Of a stretch of 64,000 nucleotides of DNA, positions 61,301 through 64,000 are shown one piece after another (position 1 is the stretch's first letter; every line of letters begins with the position of its first letter). Under the pieces are notes generated by a model. It did no database searches, was not told the origin of the DNA, and was given only the letters and a program-made list of their open reading frames with translations. Both the position numbers and the translations under genes were made by a program. This stretch comes from Chamaea fasciata (Eukaryota > Chordata > Aves > Passeriformes > Sylviidae). The DNA lies in NCBI GenBank assembly GCA_029207755.1, contig JARCOQ010000001.1, positions 90,321,637 through 90,385,636 on the forward strand, read 5' to 3'.

Positions 61301-62779
61301 CTATGAAATCTTAGTACTCACATGAAAGAGGAGGTTTATTGTTATTGTGCTTTGCAGACAAAGTGGTGGAAAACAGTGATCCAGTATAGACCCCTGGAGG
61401 GGTATAGAGGATCCCTTGCATGGTGTCTGTCCCGTTTTCCGTGTAAGAGGTTCAGAAATGACTTGGGGCCTCTTGGGGCCAGGCACATCTTGACCTTACA
61501 CGAGTGGAGGCAAGTGCTTTCAACACTGGTTTACCTGGAAATCTTGGCTTTGTCCTGGGCCTTCCTTGCCCTTGCAGTTGTCCTAAATTAATCCTTCCTG
61601 TCTCCTGACTGGTGTTAGGTGGGTATTATAGGCCAAGGCATCTCACAGGGTCAGGGCATTGTTAGCATAATAAGAGAACAACAGTTGTCTTGAGATAAAG
61701 CTGTTCCTCAGCTTTTTTTAAAAATTTTTTTTAAACTTTTGTCACTAGATTCATGGTCTTTCCACCTCCTTCTTAGAACCTTTGATGCAAAGAATATTGT
61801 TGCAAAATAGTTGCTTTAAGTGTTCATTTTAGCTAGAGTGAATGACTCAGGGCTAATTTTTTGCTTTATTATTTAGGTTGCAGTCTTGAAAATGGCTATT
61901 TTTAGAAAGTAGTGAGGAATCCTATACAGATCACAGTGCCTTCTCTCAATTTCTTGTTAAAGTTGAATGATTTTTACTTTGGTGGAAATGCAGGAAAGAC
62001 AGCCAGCACAGGCACAGGAGGCTGTATGAAATCTTTCTTCACATCCCCAAGCTTAATCTGAAACTGTGTGAGATCTCTTGTGGTCCAGATCTGTGCTTCC
62101 CTCTAAGAGACAGTGTAGTGCTAATTGTGTTATTGCTTTGCACGAAGGACAAGTGGTTCCCAGGGACCAAGGTGACTCCATCAAAATAATTTCCAGAACT
62201 GATCTAAATGGCATTTGATCTAAGTATAATTTTTAGAGGGAAAATACAATGGCATTAGCCCAGAAACCTGGGGACAGACACCACCTTCCAACATGTTTGC
62301 ATGCCAGCTTGTGTGTCTTAGAGTTCTACTGCAATATGAATATGCCAACTACCTCTTCCAAATTGCCTTCCTGTTTCTGTTATCACAATGTTCTTTCTAG
62401 AAATCCAGATGCAAAATATCATGGAATTATATTAAGCCTTTTGCCTTGTCTTCAATTCCTGAGTTCTCAAGAGTAGTTTCCTAGAAAAATGATACTTTCC
62501 TTATCTAATTGTTAATTCCTACCATGTATCACAAGAAATTCCTGCAAATTCCCATCAGCTGTGACAAACTTACCTTGTAGACCTGTGTAGTGATTTTGAT
62601 GGCTTTACAGACCTGTTTGTTTTGTTCTGAACTAAATTAATAGCACTGTGATGGCCCCACTCTAGCACTGAACTTCTAAACCTTCCCTAATATACTAATC
62701 AGCATGTCAGTAGAATATTCTTTCTGGATAGAGACAAGCCTGGTGAAGCGGATTAGACATTCACATGGCATTGTATAAT
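58346..62779. other. Unassigned non-coding sequence
   Basis: About 4.4 kb without a recognised gene or repeat family. A26 at 59243-59268 is listed separately. A minus-strand frame of 147 codons (58378-58821) has no recognised domain. Confidence 0.6.
59243..59268 (+). repeat. A26 homopolymer
   Basis: Twenty-six consecutive A. CTTTTCC occurs both about 45 bp upstream and just after the run, so a very short retroposed insert is conceivable but not established. Confidence 0.95.
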
Positions 62780-62950
62780 TCAGAGAGCAGGCATGGTGCA
62801 TATGATTTGCATTAATAGCCTCTACTGCAACAGCTTCTCACAGGTCTCTCTCATTAGATCATATGTGGAAGCTTCCAGACTGTCAATCAATTACAGTAAT
62901 TTCCTTTTCCATATTTATTCCATCACGATCATTGACAGTTACCATTAAGT
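62780..62950. promoter_or_regulatory. Homeodomain/PBX-MEIS motif cluster
   Basis: The segment contains an exact POU octamer ATTTGCAT (62805-62812), a TTAATAG core, TCATTAGA, and CTGTCAATCA at 62880-62889, the reverse complement of the canonical PBX-MEIS site TGATTGACAG. It then has TCAATTACAGTAATTT and a second TTGACAG near 62933-62939. The low GC, absence of repeats and motif density suggest a developmental enhancer. Conservation is not testable here. Confidence 0.4.
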
Positions 62951-62956
62951 GACATT

Positions 62957-62981
62957 AATACAATACAATACAATACAATAC
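62957..62981 (+). repeat. (AATAC)5 microsatellite
   Basis: Five perfect AATAC units. Confidence 0.97.
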
Positions 62982-64000
62982 CACCTTGCATTTTCCAGTG
63001 CTCCTCTTACAGGGTCCCCAATGCATATAAGGCTGAGAGGCTTCATTATAAATGGAAAAGGTGTCTGCTCTCCCTAGCTCAGCAGAGTGTGGCTCCCCTG
63101 GGACAGGGAGGAGGATGGAGAAACTTGTGCCATGGTGTCTGGCAAACCCTCTGGGGTGCTCAGGAGTGGGGTCTGTTGGCTTGTTGTGGAGGTGGCTCCT
63201 GGAAATGGTGAACACAGGGTGCCATGAGAGGTTGCCAGACTCAGTCAGAATATAAGGAAACTGAACTGCAACAGGTCAGTGCAGCTTGTGTGGCATGTTC
63301 AGGTGCCTCAGCACAGACCTTTTAGTATGGCTGTGGTTACAGATGCCTTATCTTGTTTGATGCCATTGGACCTTTCCAGTGAACTGACATGAGCCAAGTT
63401 TTCATACGTAGCAGCTAACACCTAGGCATTCTTATTAGAGAAACCAGAGCTCTTTTCTTCCTTCCAGCCCTGCCCTTCCTGTCTCACTGACTGCTTAAAA
63501 CCTCCTGTCCTGCCCTAGGTAAGCGAGGTTCAGAATTACCAAATTCCAGAAGCAGTAGTATCTTCTACTGAATAAGCACAGGCCCAGCAGCACCAGAGCG
63601 GGGCAGTCTTTATGTACTTCAAAAAACCCAAAGGGTTGGTGTGGTCATGCTGTAGCAAATGACCTGGTGGCAGCTGAAGGAGGCTCCTCCTGGATCTTCC
63701 TCTGCAAAACGACTTAGCGTACCTATGGTGAAAACTGAGACTAGTGGTCTCAGCCCTCCTCATATCGCTGTTTGAGATCCATCTCCTGGGGATCACCTTG
63801 AAATTGCTTTGAGGGGACAAACAGGGAGTGTGAAACCTGTAGGCAAATGTTATCTTAGAAATATGTGTGTAAAAATATACTTCATCAAATACTCCGTAGT
63901 AGGTTGGCTGGAGCACTGCTTGTGCTTCTGGCCATTGGTAGCTTTTGTTAGCCCACATTTGCCAAGATGTTTCCTGTGGAGCTAGAAAGGTGTTTAGCCA
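62982..64000. other. Unassigned non-coding sequence
   Basis: About 1 kb to the window edge. A minus-strand frame of 140 codons at 63536-63958 has no recognised domain and is within chance length. Confidence 0.55.

Noticed and set aside
1..64000. CRISPR array, phage, operon or mobile gene cassette
   Set aside because: No regularly spaced repeats and no dense coding frames; the repeat content is avian nuclear.

Overview
The window looks like nuclear DNA of a bird, probably a passerine, lying in an intron or between genes. The evidence is the repeats. Six fragments of CR1, the dominant LINE of birds and other sauropsids, carry diagnostic 3' ends or coding pieces. There are also two endogenous-retrovirus LTRs of a kind I associate with songbirds (from memory), and no Alu, L1, B1 or B2. 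Recognisable mobile DNA is only a few percent of the window, which also fits a bird. No bacterial or organellar features, CRISPR array, rRNA or tRNA could be supported.

I find no protein-coding gene I can defend. Open frames reach about 186 codons. A rough estimate (about 5 percent stop codons, six frames, 64 kb) predicts roughly one frame of that size by chance. The only frames with recognisable protein similarity are the decayed CR1 reverse-transcriptase C-terminal pieces.

Layout. 1-7.9 kb: unassigned sequence with an 18-bp perfect palindrome and an ancient inverted-repeat relic at 1837-1900. 7.9-13.4 kb: the repeat-rich part, with two CR1 3' ends, a complete solo LTR (9320-9849, minus strand) whose U3 holds a duplicated 64-bp AP-1 module, a second LTR and a further CR1 3' end. 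13.4-25.5 kb: mostly unassigned, with two regulatory-looking stretches (about 23.5-23.9 and 24.7-25.06 kb). 25.5-26.1 kb: the largest CR1, minus strand, frameshifted. 30-36 kb: an ancient L2/MIR-like tail, a CR1 with an internal deletion, a CR1 tail, a G21 run and a CpG-rich patch of about 520 bp. 38.9-54 kb: an AT-rich candidate conserved block and several old amniote-wide relics built on a CATTGACTTCAATGGG-type motif. 52-59 kb: long homopolymer tracts (A39, C17, G12, T-rich). 62.8-62.95 kb: a homeodomain-motif cluster with an exact PBX-MEIS site.

No genes act together here. The plausible function is cis-regulatory: the CpG-rich patch, the motif clusters and perhaps exapted repeats. All of that is inference from base composition and short motifs and needs alignment to other bird genomes.
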